From contig NZ_MTLG01000104.1 in assembly GCF_002192695.1 (NCBI RefSeq), positions 1-64,000 of the forward strand: a stretch of 64,000 nt of DNA, read 5' to 3'. Under the pieces are notes generated by a model. The model worked only from the letters and a program-made list of their open reading frames with translations, had not been told where the DNA came from and did no database searches. The stretch comes from Achromobacter xylosoxidans (lineage in GTDB: Bacteria; Pseudomonadota; Gammaproteobacteria; Burkholderiales; Burkholderiaceae_B). Shown here piece by piece: positions 1-6,661 of this stretch. Position numbers and translations under genes: made by a program. Within the stretch, counting starts at the first letter, position 1. Every line of letters begins with the position of its first letter.

Positions 1-1075
1 GCTGGCCGACCTGGAAGCCTACGAAGAGCAGCTGCAGCAGTTCGTGTATCACTCGGGCGCCTTCATGAAGCCGCTGTTCTCGGCAGCCAAGCGCATCGTG
101 CGCGAAGGCGGCAAGTCTCGCATCGTGTTCACGGAAGGCGAAGACGAGCGCGTGCTGCGCGCGGTGCAGGTGATCGTGGACGAAGGCCTGGCCCGTCCCA
201 TCCTGGTGGGCCGTCCCGCCGTCCTGCTGTCGCGCATCGAGAAGTTCGGCCTGCGCCTGCGCCTGGGCGAGGACGTCGAAGTCACCAACCCGGAATATGA
301 CGAACGCTTCCATCAGTACTGGACCACGTACTGGGAACTGATGTGCCGCCGCGGCATCACCAAGGAAATGGCGCGGGTGGAAATGCGCCGCCGCCTGACC
401 CTGATCGGCGCCATGATGGTGCACCTGGGCGATGCCGACGGCATGGTCTGCGGCACGGTGGGCGCGTACCACGACCATCTGCGCTTCGTGGATGAAGTCA
501 TCGGCCGCCGTCCTGGCCACAATGTATACGCCGCCATGAACATCCTGCTGCTCAACGAGCGCACGGTGGTGTTGGTGGACACGCATGTCAACGACGAGCC
601 TTCGGCCGAGCAGATCGCTGAGTTCACGGTGATGGCGGCGCAGGAAATGGCCCGCATGAATCTGGCGCCCAAGGTCGCGCTGCTGTCGCGTTCGAACTTC
701 GGTTCGGGCAGTTCGGCGTCTGGCGCGAAGATGCGCCGCGCGCTGGAACTGGTGCGCCAGGCGGCGCCGGACCTGGAGATCGACGGCGAAATGCACGGCG
801 ACTGCGCGCTGGACGAAGCGCTGCGCATGCGCATCCTGCCCTCGTCCACGCTCAAGGGCCAGGCCAATCTGCTGGTGTGCCCGAACGTGGACTCGGGCAA
901 CATCGCCTACAACCTGTTGAAAACCGCCGCCGGCGGCAACGTGGCGGTGGGGCCGTTCCTGCTGGGCGCCAACGCGCCGGTGCACATCCTGACCTCCAGC
1001 TCCACCGTGCGCCGCATCATCAACATGACCGCGATGACCGTGCTGGACGCCAACCGGACCGAAGCCTCGGCTTGA
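1..1075 (+). CDS. maeB: NADP-dependent malic enzyme MaeB, C-terminal part (5' truncated by window)
   Basis: The gene is open from base 2 in the frame that ends with TGA at 1073-1075, so only the C-terminal region is present. The visible 357 or so residues match the phosphotransacetylase-like domain that follows the catalytic malic enzyme domain in the large, MaeB-type NADP malic enzymes. Landmarks are FTEGEDERVLRAVQ, GLARPILVGRP, the segment LSRSNFGSG, EIDGEMHGDCALD and LVCPNVDSGNIAYNLLK. MaeB decarboxylates malate to pyruvate and makes NADPH; in characterised members the PTA-like domain is regulatory and responds to acetyl-CoA. A stand-alone Pta would look similar, but the upstream linker (LADLEAYEEQLQQFVYHSG) is typical of the fused enzyme. 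A strong terminator follows directly. Confidence 0.9.
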   Translation, partial: LADLEAYEEQLQQFVYHSGAFMKPLFSAAKRIVREGGKSRIVFTEGEDERVLRAVQVIVDEGLARPILVGRPAVLLSRIEKFGLRLRLGEDVEVTNPEYDERFHQYWTTYWELMCRRGITKEMARVEMRRRLTLIGAMMVHLGDADGMVCGTVGAYHDHLRFVDEVIGRRPGHNVYAAMNILLLNERTVVLVDTHVNDEPSAEQIAEFTVMAAQEMARMNLAPKVALLSRSNFGSGSSASGAKMRRALELVRQAAPDLEIDGEMHGDCALDEALRMRILPSSTLKGQANLLVCPNVDSGNIAYNLLKTAAGGNVAVGPFLLGANAPVHILTSSSTVRRIINMTAMTVLDANRTEASA

Positions 1076-1118
1076 GCCTGTTGTTGCGCGCGCCGGTATG
1101 GCGCGCGCGGCACGGGGT

Positions 1119-1160
1119 AAAAAAAGCGCGCCGCTCCATCATGGAGCGGCGCGCTTTTTT
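1119..1160 (+). terminator. Intrinsic terminator after maeB, potentially bidirectional
   Basis: A 14-bp perfect stem (GCGCGCCGCTCCAT at 1126-1139 pairing with 1141-1154) is flanked by A7 on the left and T6 on the right. It therefore looks like a Rho-independent terminator on both strands. It lies 44 bp after the maeB stop and about 80 bp beyond the stop of the leftward gene at 1242. Confidence 0.9.
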
Positions 1161-1220
1161 GGCGCTGGCGCAGAAGTTGTAGTTGGCGCTGGCGCAGAAG
1201 TTGCTTCTTGCGCTGGCGCC
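1161..1220. repeat. Short tandem direct repeat
   Basis: The 19-mer GGCGCTGGCGCAGAAGTTG occurs at 1161-1179 and again, exactly, at 1185-1203. A third partial copy (GCGCTGGCGC) follows from 1210. The unit period is 24 bp. It fills the gap between the maeB terminator and the stop of the leftward gene at 1242. I see no coding role for it. Confidence 0.75.
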
Positions 1221-1241
1221 GGGGTTCAGCGCAGCACGGCC

Positions 1242-1622
1242 TTAATTGCGGCTGGCCTTCCAGGTGCCGTCGGGCTGCTTGCAGAACCAGAATTGCCACT
1301 TTTCGGTGGTGGCGCCGCGGGCGAAATCACCCACCAGGAAGCGGCAGACGCGGTCGTCCTTGACCTTGCTGGTCTGCGTGGGGGTCAGCTGCACCGTGAT
1401 GGGCGGCGCCTTGCGCGGCTGGTGCGTGCTGCTCCATTGGGTGCGCTGGCCGTCGGCCGAGCTGTTCAGCGATTGCGCCACGGCTTCGTGGAACGAGGGC
1501 TGATCGGCCTTGGGGATCTGCGTGATGATGGCATTGTTCAGCATCACCGGAGGCGCGGCGAATGCCGGCGCGGAGATGCCGCAAGCCATCAGCAAAGAGG
1601 CGAGAACGCGGGTGTGTTTCAA
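1242..1622 (-). CDS. Small exported protein of unknown function
   Basis: This is a 126-residue protein. I chose the TTG start at 1622-1620 because AGGGAG precedes it by 6 bases and it gives a clean Sec signal peptide (LKHTRVLASLLMACGISAPAFA, cleaved before APPV). Upstream ATGs add an unlikely basic leader. The mature part contains two cysteines, in CRFLVGDFARG and WFCKQPDGTWK. The ending (CKQPDGTWK) recalls the C-terminal domain of rickettsial 17-kDa-type surface antigens, but this is only a weak resemblance. It is probably periplasmic and could form one disulfide. It is transcribed alone; the gene upstream on the same strand (1860-2216) has its own terminator. Confidence 0.6.
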   Translation of the reverse strand: MKHTRVLASLLMACGISAPAFAAPPVMLNNAIITQIPKADQPSFHEAVAQSLNSSADGQRTQWSSTHQPRKAPPITVQLTPTQTSKVKDDRVCRFLVGDFARGATTEKWQFWFCKQPDGTWKASRN

Positions 1623-1747
1623 GATGGGCTCCCTGTTGAGTCGTAGTGTTATGCCTGATCTTGGGGCGATAGTACGCGAACAGATGGAACAATGCCTTGC
1701 GCATTCCCTGAAATTGGCCGTTTTTGCCTTGAGGCCCGCAGGGCAAT

Positions 1748-1783
1748 GATGAAAGCCGCGTTCCATGACGCATGGCTTTCATC
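1748..1783. repeat. Inverted repeat between two leftward genes
   Basis: GATGAAAGCC at 1748-1757 pairs perfectly with GGCTTTCATC at 1774-1783, and an inner GCG/CGC extends the stem. There is no T-run, so it is not a standard terminator. It lies about 125 bp upstream of the TTG start at 1622 and just beyond the terminator at 1797-1823, so it could be an operator or a secondary hairpin. Confidence 0.5.
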
Positions 1784-1796
1784 TTCCACACAGACG

Positions 1797-1823
1797 AAAA
1801 AAGGCCGCCAGGTGCTGGCGGCC
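1797..1823 (-). terminator. Intrinsic terminator after the DUF4148 gene
   Basis: Read on the minus strand, GGCCGCCAG-CAC-CTGGCGGCC forms a 9-bp stem followed by T6. It lies 36 bp beyond the stop of the gene at 1860-2216. Confidence 0.88.
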
Positions 1824-1859
1824 AAGGTACAACAAGGGGAGGGGTAAATCCGCGTGCGC

Positions 1860-2216
1860 TCAGTTGCCGTGGTAGACGCCTTGGAAGGGCACGTTGTTCG
1901 GTTCCACATCGGCCATCTGGCCGGCGGCGCGGGCGGCAGCCAGTTCGGCGCGCACTTCAGCGCGGGTCTTGCCGGTGTGGGGCGTGCCGTAGACGCCTTG
2001 GAAGGGCACGTTGTTCGGTTCCACTTCGGCCATCCGGCCGGCGGCCTTGGCAGCGGCCAGTTCGGCCTGCACCTGGGCGCGGGTCGGGCCTTCATAAGGG
2101 GTGCCGTAGACACCCTGGAACGGGACGTTGTTGGGTTCGATGTTGGGCGAGGCGGCATAGGCGCCGGCGCTTAGCGCGGCCAGGGACATCATCAAAGCGG
2201 TAGCGAGGGTCTTCAT
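1860..2216 (-). CDS. DUF4148-type small exported repeat protein
   Basis: This is a 118-residue protein with a Sec signal peptide (MKTLATALMMSLAALSAGAYA). The mature part is a repeat: EPNNVPFQGVY occurs three times, separated by two copies of a TRAxVxAELAAAxAAGxMA helix, with a period of 39 residues. The alanine-rich TRAEVRAEL helix is the hallmark of DUF4148 proteins, which are abundant and uncharacterised in Burkholderiales. GGAG lies 7 bases before the ATG. It is transcribed alone and has its own terminator. A second DUF4148 protein is at 11805-12164. The function is unknown; it is probably periplasmic or secreted. Confidence 0.85.
   Translation of the reverse strand: MKTLATALMMSLAALSAGAYAASPNIEPNNVPFQGVYGTPYEGPTRAQVQAELAAAKAAGRMAEVEPNNVPFQGVYGTPHTGKTRAEVRAELAAARAAGQMADVEPNNVPFQGVYHGN
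1872..2145. repeat. 117-bp-period direct repeats inside the DUF4148 gene
   Basis: A stretch beginning GTAGACGCCTTGGAAGGGCA at 1872 recurs at 1989 almost unchanged and at 2106 with several substitutions. The DNA-level similarity of the first two copies suggests a recent internal duplication or gene conversion. Confidence 0.8.
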
Positions 2217-2502
2217 GGTAAATCTCCGATTTCAAGAGCTTTGGGAGCGAATCGGCGGCCTATCCGTCTGGTTCGTTGCTGTTTCCCGATGGCTCAATAG
2301 TGCGCTGAATCGGACTAGGGATAAACCCGTATATTGGTAAAAGATATTCCCATCAGTGGAAAGATAGTCAATTTCTTAGGATATATTTTCCACCAATGGA
2401 ATCGGGGACGGATTTTCAGGCACAGGAATGCCTGGAGTACGGTGATTCCATGAAGTACCAGACGCGGGCGGGAAAGGGCGGCGCGAGAGGGCGCGGCCCG
2501 TA
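2217..2502. promoter_or_regulatory. AT-rich intergenic region with an operator-like inverted repeat
   Basis: This region holds the leftward promoter of the DUF4148 gene and is clearly more AT-rich than its surroundings, mostly at 2320-2410. It contains an imperfect inverted repeat: ATTCCCATCAGTGGAAA at 2346-2362 and TTTTCCACCAATGGAAT at 2386-2402. These would be two copies of a site or one large operator. I see no convincing gene in it. Confidence 0.5.
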
Positions 2503-2718
2503 TCAATAGTGCGGGGGTATTTCGTCGCGCAAGCTGCGGAAGGGGGCGCCGCCCTCGGGCGCCTGCTGGCGCAGGTCGGCCACTTCGCGCAGCAGCCGGT
2601 CTATCTGCTGCTGCTGGCGCACGATGATCTGGTTGAGCTGTTCCAGCATGTCGTCCGAGAAGCTGGCCTTGACCTCCAGCTCCAGCAGGCGGCGTTCGAT
2701 GTCTTGCAAGTTATCCAT
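2503..2718 (-). CDS. slyX: SlyX family protein
   Basis: This is a 71-residue protein matching SlyX in length and pattern: MDNLQDIERRLLELE, a coiled-coil core (DDMLEQLNQIIVRQQQQIDRL) and the family's C-terminal DEIPPHY ending. SlyX proteins are small cytosolic coiled coils of unknown role. The gene is divergent from the TonB receptor at 2767, with only 48 bp between the start codons. Confidence 0.93.
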   Translation of the reverse strand: MDNLQDIERRLLELEVKASFSDDMLEQLNQIIVRQQQQIDRLLREVADLRQQAPEGGAPFRSLRDEIPPHY

Positions 2719-2766
2719 GGCGGGTATTAGAACCGATTCCCGCCGCGGCCCCTACAGGAGGCGTGT

Positions 2767-4881
2767 TTGACGCAGCGGCGATGGTGGCGTACGGGCGTGG
2801 GGCATTGGGCCGTGCATGGCCTGCTGGCGTCGTTTCCGGCCGGAACTGCCTGGGCCCAGGAGGCTGAGCCGCTCTTGCCTGCGGTAGTGGTGACCGGCAC
2901 CCGCCTGGGCACCGCGGTGCTGGACACGCCCGCTTCGGTCAACGTGGTGGAGGGCGCGGCCATGCGCCTGCAGCAGCCGGGCATCAACCTGTCGGAGGGC
3001 CTGGCCGGCGTGCCCGGCCTGCAGATCCAGAACCGCCAAAACTACGCGCAGGATTTGCAGATCTCCAGCCGCGGCTTTGGCGCGCGTTCCACCTTCGGCG
3101 TGCGGGGCGTGCGCCTGTACGTGGATGGCATTCCGGCCACCATGCCGGACGGACAGGGGCAGACCTCGAACATCGACATCGGCTCCATCGGCCGCGTCGA
3201 AGTGCTGCGCGGGCCGTTTTCCGCGCTGTACGGCAATTCCTCGGGTGGCGTGATCCAGGTGTTTACCGAGGATGGCGTGGCGCCGCCCTCGCTCACGGCC
3301 AGCGGCTGGGGCGGCAGCTACGGCACCTGGCGCTACGGCGCCCGCGCCAACGGCGCAGCCGGCGCGCTGGACTACGTGCTGGACCTGACCCGCTTTACCA
3401 CCGACGGCTACCGCGACCACAGCGCCGCCCGCAAGAACCTGGGCAATGCCAAGCTGGGCCTGCAACTGGACGACGCCAGCCGCCTGACCATCGTGGCCAA
3501 CAGCGTGGACCTCAAGGCGCAGGATCCGCTGGGCCTGACCTATCAACAGTTCCAGAACGATCCGCGCGCGGCGCCGCTGGCCGAGCAGTACGACACCCGC
3601 AAGACGGTCAGGCAGACCCAGGGCGGCCTGATCTACGAGCGTCAGGTCGACAGCCGCAATACCTTGCGCCTGATGGCCTATTACGGCCAGCGCGACACCA
3701 CGCAGTACCAGGCGATTCCTCCTGCCGTGCAAATGGCGCCCACCCAGGCCGGCGGGGTCATCGACCTGAAGCGCCAGTACGGCGGGGCGGACCTGCGCTG
3801 GACCTCCGAGCAGACGATGGCGGGCCAGCCGCTGACCCTGATCGGCGGCTTTGCCTACGATTCCATGCGCGAGGACCGCAAGGGCTACCAGAACTACACC
3901 GGCGCAGGCGCCAGCCGCCAACTGGGCGTGCAGGGGGCGCTGCGGCGCGACGAGACCAATACCGTCTACAACGCCGATCCTTATCTACAGGCCTCCTGGC
4001 AGGTGTCGCCGCGCTGGACGCTGGACGCGGGCTTGCGCTATAGCACCGTCAGCTTCGATTCCAACGACCACTACATCGCGTCGGGCAATGCCGACGATAG
4101 CGGCGATGCGCGCTATCGCAAGGCCTTGCCGGTGGCGGCCATCCGCTATGCGCCAAACGCCGATCTGAGCTTATACGCGTCGTATGGCCGGGGCTTCGAG
4201 ACGCCGACGCTCAACGAGATCTCGTACCGGCCGGGTGGCCAGCCCGGCCTGAATTTCGGGCTGGCGCCCGCGCTCAGCACCAATCTGGAGGCGGGCGTGA
4301 AGGCGAACCTTGCGGGCGGCCTGCTGACGGCCGCGGTGTTCCATACCGGCACCGACGACGAGATCGTGTCCGCGGGCAGCTTGGGCGGACGGACCACGTA
4401 CCAGAACGCCGGCCGCACGCGGCGCGACGGCGTGGAACTGGGCTGGTCCGGCGAATTCGCGCGGCACGGGCGCGCGCAGCTGGCCTATACCTGGCTGAAT
4501 GCGCGCTATGCCGACGACGGGCCGGGCGATATCCGCGCCGGCAACAAGATTCCCGGCATCGCGCGCCAGGCCGCCTATGCCTCGCTGGCCTGGGCGCCGC
4601 CCGAGGGCTGGCAGGCCTCGGTGGAAGGGCGTTTCCTCAGCAAGATCTACGTGAACGACGCCAACGACGGCGATGCGCCAGGCTATTTCGTCGCGGCGCT
4701 GAGCGCGGGCTACGTGCTCAAGGCCGGCGCCTGGGAACTGAATGCCTATGGGCGCGTGGACAACCTGTTCGACCGGCGCTATGCCGGGTCCGTGATCGTC
4801 AACGAGAGCAACGGGCGCTACTACGAACCGGCGGCGGGGCGCAGTCTGGGAGCGGGCCTGGGGGCGACGTACCGGTTCTGA
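2767..4881 (+). CDS. pqqU: TonB-dependent outer-membrane receptor, PqqU (YncD) type
   Basis: This is a 704-residue receptor. The TTG start sits 5 bases after AGGAGG, and a signal peptide ends near AWAQ. It has a TonB box/plug (PAVVVTGTR, NLSEGLAGVPGLQIQNR, VEVLRGPFSALYGNSSGG) and a 22-strand-type barrel ending in a final aromatic (TYRF). It matches E. coli YncD/PqqU over long stretches that are not generic, such as YVDGIPATMPDGQGQT, EQYDTRKT, RGFETPTLNE and SVIVNESNGRYYEP. E. coli PqqU takes up the cofactor pyrroloquinoline quinone. No pqq biosynthesis or quinoprotein dehydrogenase gene is nearby, so uptake of exogenous PQQ is an inference from homology. It is the first of four TonB receptors in the window. 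Confidence 0.88.
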   Translation: MTQRRWWRTGVGHWAVHGLLASFPAGTAWAQEAEPLLPAVVVTGTRLGTAVLDTPASVNVVEGAAMRLQQPGINLSEGLAGVPGLQIQNRQNYAQDLQISSRGFGARSTFGVRGVRLYVDGIPATMPDGQGQTSNIDIGSIGRVEVLRGPFSALYGNSSGGVIQVFTEDGVAPPSLTASGWGGSYGTWRYGARANGAAGALDYVLDLTRFTTDGYRDHSAARKNLGNAKLGLQLDDASRLTIVANSVDLKAQDPLGLTYQQFQNDPRAAPLAEQYDTRKTVRQTQGGLIYERQVDSRNTLRLMAYYGQRDTTQYQAIPPAVQMAPTQAGGVIDLKRQYGGADLRWTSEQTMAGQPLTLIGGFAYDSMREDRKGYQNYTGAGASRQLGVQGALRRDETNTVYNADPYLQASWQVSPRWTLDAGLRYSTVSFDSNDHYIASGNADDSGDARYRKALPVAAIRYAPNADLSLYASYGRGFETPTLNEISYRPGGQPGLNFGLAPALSTNLEAGVKANLAGGLLTAAVFHTGTDDEIVSAGSLGGRTTYQNAGRTRRDGVELGWSGEFARHGRAQLAYTWLNARYADDGPGDIRAGNKIPGIARQAAYASLAWAPPEGWQASVEGRFLSKIYVNDANDGDAPGYFVAALSAGYVLKAGAWELNAYGRVDNLFDRRYAGSVIVNESNGRYYEPAAGRSLGAGLGATYRF

Positions 4882-4890
4882 AGCCGGCGC

Positions 4891-5526
4891 TCAGTCCGGC
4901 ATTTCCGGATAGCAGAAGCCGTGGTCCTCGCAGGCCGGACAGCCTGGCGCCGCGGCGGGCGGCAGGCCCGCCTGCTCACAGGCGGAATAGGCCAGGAACT
5001 GCTTCCACCGCAGATTGCGCACATTGCGCACCACCAGCCCGGGGTAGTGGCGCGCCAGCAGGAAGGTGACGTCCTCGCGTCCGGACAGGCCCAGGTCCCG
5101 CCACAGATGGTCGGGCCGCAAACAGGCGTGCGTCAGCACGCTGCTGACCCAGGCTGTGATGCCCGCGCCGCCGGGCGCAGCCCAGGTGTCCAGGAGGGCG
5201 CGCAGCAAGCGGGTGAACTCCGCCTGGGCCGCATCCAGGCCGCGGGCCGGGTAGATGGCGGCCTGCGCGCGCAAGGTAGCCAGCGCCGGGTCGTGGCCGG
5301 TCAGCGCGCCGGGGAAGAGGCGGGCGATCAGGCTTTCCAGCTCGCGCGGCGACAGGCCGCTGCGTCCCAGGTCGCCGCTGGCCAGGCTCTTGCCGATGAC
5401 GGTGGCGAAGAAGCCCGCGTCGGGATGGCTGGGCGGCGCATGGCGCAACAAGGCGCCGGCGAACCGCAGGGTGGGTTCGGCGCTGTCGGCCGCAGCGGCT
5501 GCTGGGGCGATGGAAACGGCGGGCAT
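4891..5526 (-). CDS. NifQ-like molybdenum-handling protein
   Basis: This is a 211-residue protein convergent with pqqU (9 bp apart). The C-terminus carries the NifQ signature region: WKQFLAYSACEQAG followed by GCPACEDHGFC. NifQ donates molybdenum for nitrogenase cofactor assembly through a Cys-x4-Cys-x2-Cys-x5-Cys cluster site. Here C196, C199 and C205 are kept, as is the extra upstream C183, but the first cysteine of the motif is alanine (A191). There are no nif genes in the window. The ATG at 5526 is preferred because an upstream start would read through the AT-rich promoter, although the ribosome site is weak. A ModE-like box lies about 40-65 bp upstream, which supports a link to molybdate. 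Confidence 0.75.
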   Translation of the reverse strand: MPAVSIAPAAAAADSAEPTLRFAGALLRHAPPSHPDAGFFATVIGKSLASGDLGRSGLSPRELESLIARLFPGALTGHDPALATLRAQAAIYPARGLDAAQAEFTRLLRALLDTWAAPGGAGITAWVSSVLTHACLRPDHLWRDLGLSGREDVTFLLARHYPGLVVRNVRNLRWKQFLAYSACEQAGLPPAAAPGCPACEDHGFCYPEMPD

Positions 5527-5562
5527 GGTTGGTGGAGGATCAGTAATTAAACTGTTAATGAA

Positions 5563-5590
5563 ATCGTTATGGTGTTGAATATATAACGAA
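5563..5590. promoter_or_regulatory. ModE-type molybdate-responsive operator
   Basis: The 28-bp site fits the ModE layout (ATCGTTATATA-N6-TATATAACGAT): ATCGTTATGGT, then GTTGAA, then TATATAACGAA. The right half is a full consensus half-site and the left keeps ATCGTTAT. It lies 37-64 bp upstream of the NifQ-like start codon at 5526, where it could control that promoter. Confidence 0.7.
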
Positions 5591-5641
5591 ATGCCTCCGC
5601 AGTCCTTGTCTGGACGCAAGGCTGGCCCGGGGCGCCGGCGC

Positions 5642-5673
5642 AAAAAAACAGGCGCCCGAAGGCGCCTGTTTTT
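5642..5673 (-). terminator. Terminator of the cyo operon, bidirectional in form
   Basis: CAGGCGCC and GGCGCCTG form an 8-bp stem with a CGAA loop (TTCG on the minus strand), flanked by A7 and T5. It lies 20 bp beyond the cyoD stop, so the operon ends here with no cyoE. Confidence 0.9.
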
Positions 5674-5693
5674 GCTTCAACGGCAAGCCGTCA

Positions 5694-6044
5694 TCACATG
5701 GCGTGGCCCATGTTGACGTTCATGTTGTACAGCACCCATGCCGAACCGCCGACGATGATGGCGATGATCATCACGGTGAAGACAAACGTGGCCAGGTTGT
5801 CGCGGGCCGACTTCGATGCGCCCATGTGCAGGAAGTACACCAATTGCACCAGCAACTGGAGCACGCACAGCGCAACCACGCCGGCGATGGTGATGGCGTG
5901 GGACAGTCCGCCGTTCATCACCAGGCCGAAGGAGCCGAAGGTGAGAAGCAGCGAAAGCACGAAACCGATGATGTAGGACTTCAGGCTGCCGTGGTCGGCG
6001 GCGTGATCGTCGTGGCCGTGTGCGGCCGCAGCGGAGTGCGACAT
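5694..6044 (-). CDS. cyoD: Cytochrome bo3 quinol oxidase subunit IV
   Basis: This is a 116-residue inner-membrane protein with three transmembrane helices after a histidine-rich N-terminus ([14 protein letters not shown]). It has the CyoD family's LKSYIIGFVLSLLLT opening and VQLVYFLHM in the second helix. The ATG at 6044 overlaps the cyoC stop (TGATG) and is preceded by GGGAG. CyoD supports assembly of the quinol oxidase. It is the last gene of cyoABCD; a terminator follows. Confidence 0.95.
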   Translation of the reverse strand: MSHSAAAAHGHDDHAADHGSLKSYIIGFVLSLLLTFGSFGLVMNGGLSHAITIAGVVALCVLQLLVQLVYFLHMGASKSARDNLATFVFTVMIIAIIVGGSAWVLYNMNVNMGHAM

Positions 6045-6658
6045 CAGATGGCTCCCATGAGATAGACGAAGGTGAAGACGCAGATCCAGACGATGTCCAG
6101 GAAGTGCCAGAACAGGCTCAGGCACGCCAGACGACGCTTGTTGATCGAATCCAGGCCATGGCGGCGGATCATGTCCAGCAGGACGATGATCCAGATCAGG
6201 CCGAAGGTGACGTGCAGGCCGTGCGTGCCGATCAGCGTGAAGAACGCCGACAGGTACGCGCTGCGGCCCGGGCCGGCGCCGATCGAGATCAGGTGATGGA
6301 ATTCATAGACTTCCATCGCGATGAAGCCCGCGCCGAACAGGAACGTCACCATCAACCAGCCCATGGCGCGGCTCTTGTTGTTGGCGTGCACGTTCAGGTT
6401 GGCCATGCCGAAGGTGAAGCTGGAGAACAGCAGCAACAGCGTTTCGACCAGCACGAACTTCAGATCGAACAGTTCCTTGCCGGTAGGGCCGCCCGCGGTG
6501 GCGTTGAACAACACCGCGAACGTGGCGAACAGCACCGAGAAGATCAGCAAGTCGCTCATCAGATAGACCCAGAAACCGAATACGGTCTTGGATCCATCAT
6601 CGTGATGCGCGTGATCGTCGTGACCCGCGTGGGGGTGAGTGGCTACGGCTTGAATCAT
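6044..6658 (-). CDS. cyoC: Cytochrome bo3 quinol oxidase subunit III
   Basis: This is a 204-residue protein of the COX3/CyoC family with five predicted membrane helices. Landmarks are [19 protein letters not shown], the [10 protein letters not shown] segment, [11 protein letters not shown] and [11 protein letters not shown]. The N-terminus is histidine-rich ([15 protein letters not shown]). It stabilises the oxidase core and follows cyoB after a 3-bp gap. The stop codon overlaps the cyoD start. Confidence 0.96.
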   Translation of the reverse strand: MIQAVATHPHAGHDDHAHHDDGSKTVFGFWVYLMSDLLIFSVLFATFAVLFNATAGGPTGKELFDLKFVLVETLLLLFSSFTFGMANLNVHANNKSRAMGWLMVTFLFGAGFIAMEVYEFHHLISIGAGPGRSAYLSAFFTLIGTHGLHVTFGLIWIIVLLDMIRRHGLDSINKRRLACLSLFWHFLDIVWICVFTFVYLMGAI

Positions 6659-6661
6659 GGC

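Noticed and set aside
2315-2506. 63-codon open frame in the AT-rich gap before slyX
   Set aside because: There is no ribosome site or family match, and it overlaps the inverted repeat that better explains this region.
2752-3921. 389-codon open frame on the minus strand
   Set aside because: It is opposite pqqU and shows no recognisable domain.
4891-5526. The idea of a nitrogen-fixation island around the NifQ-like gene
   Set aside because: No nifHDK, nifENB or related genes occur in the window, and the gene sits alone between a TonB receptor and the cyo operon.
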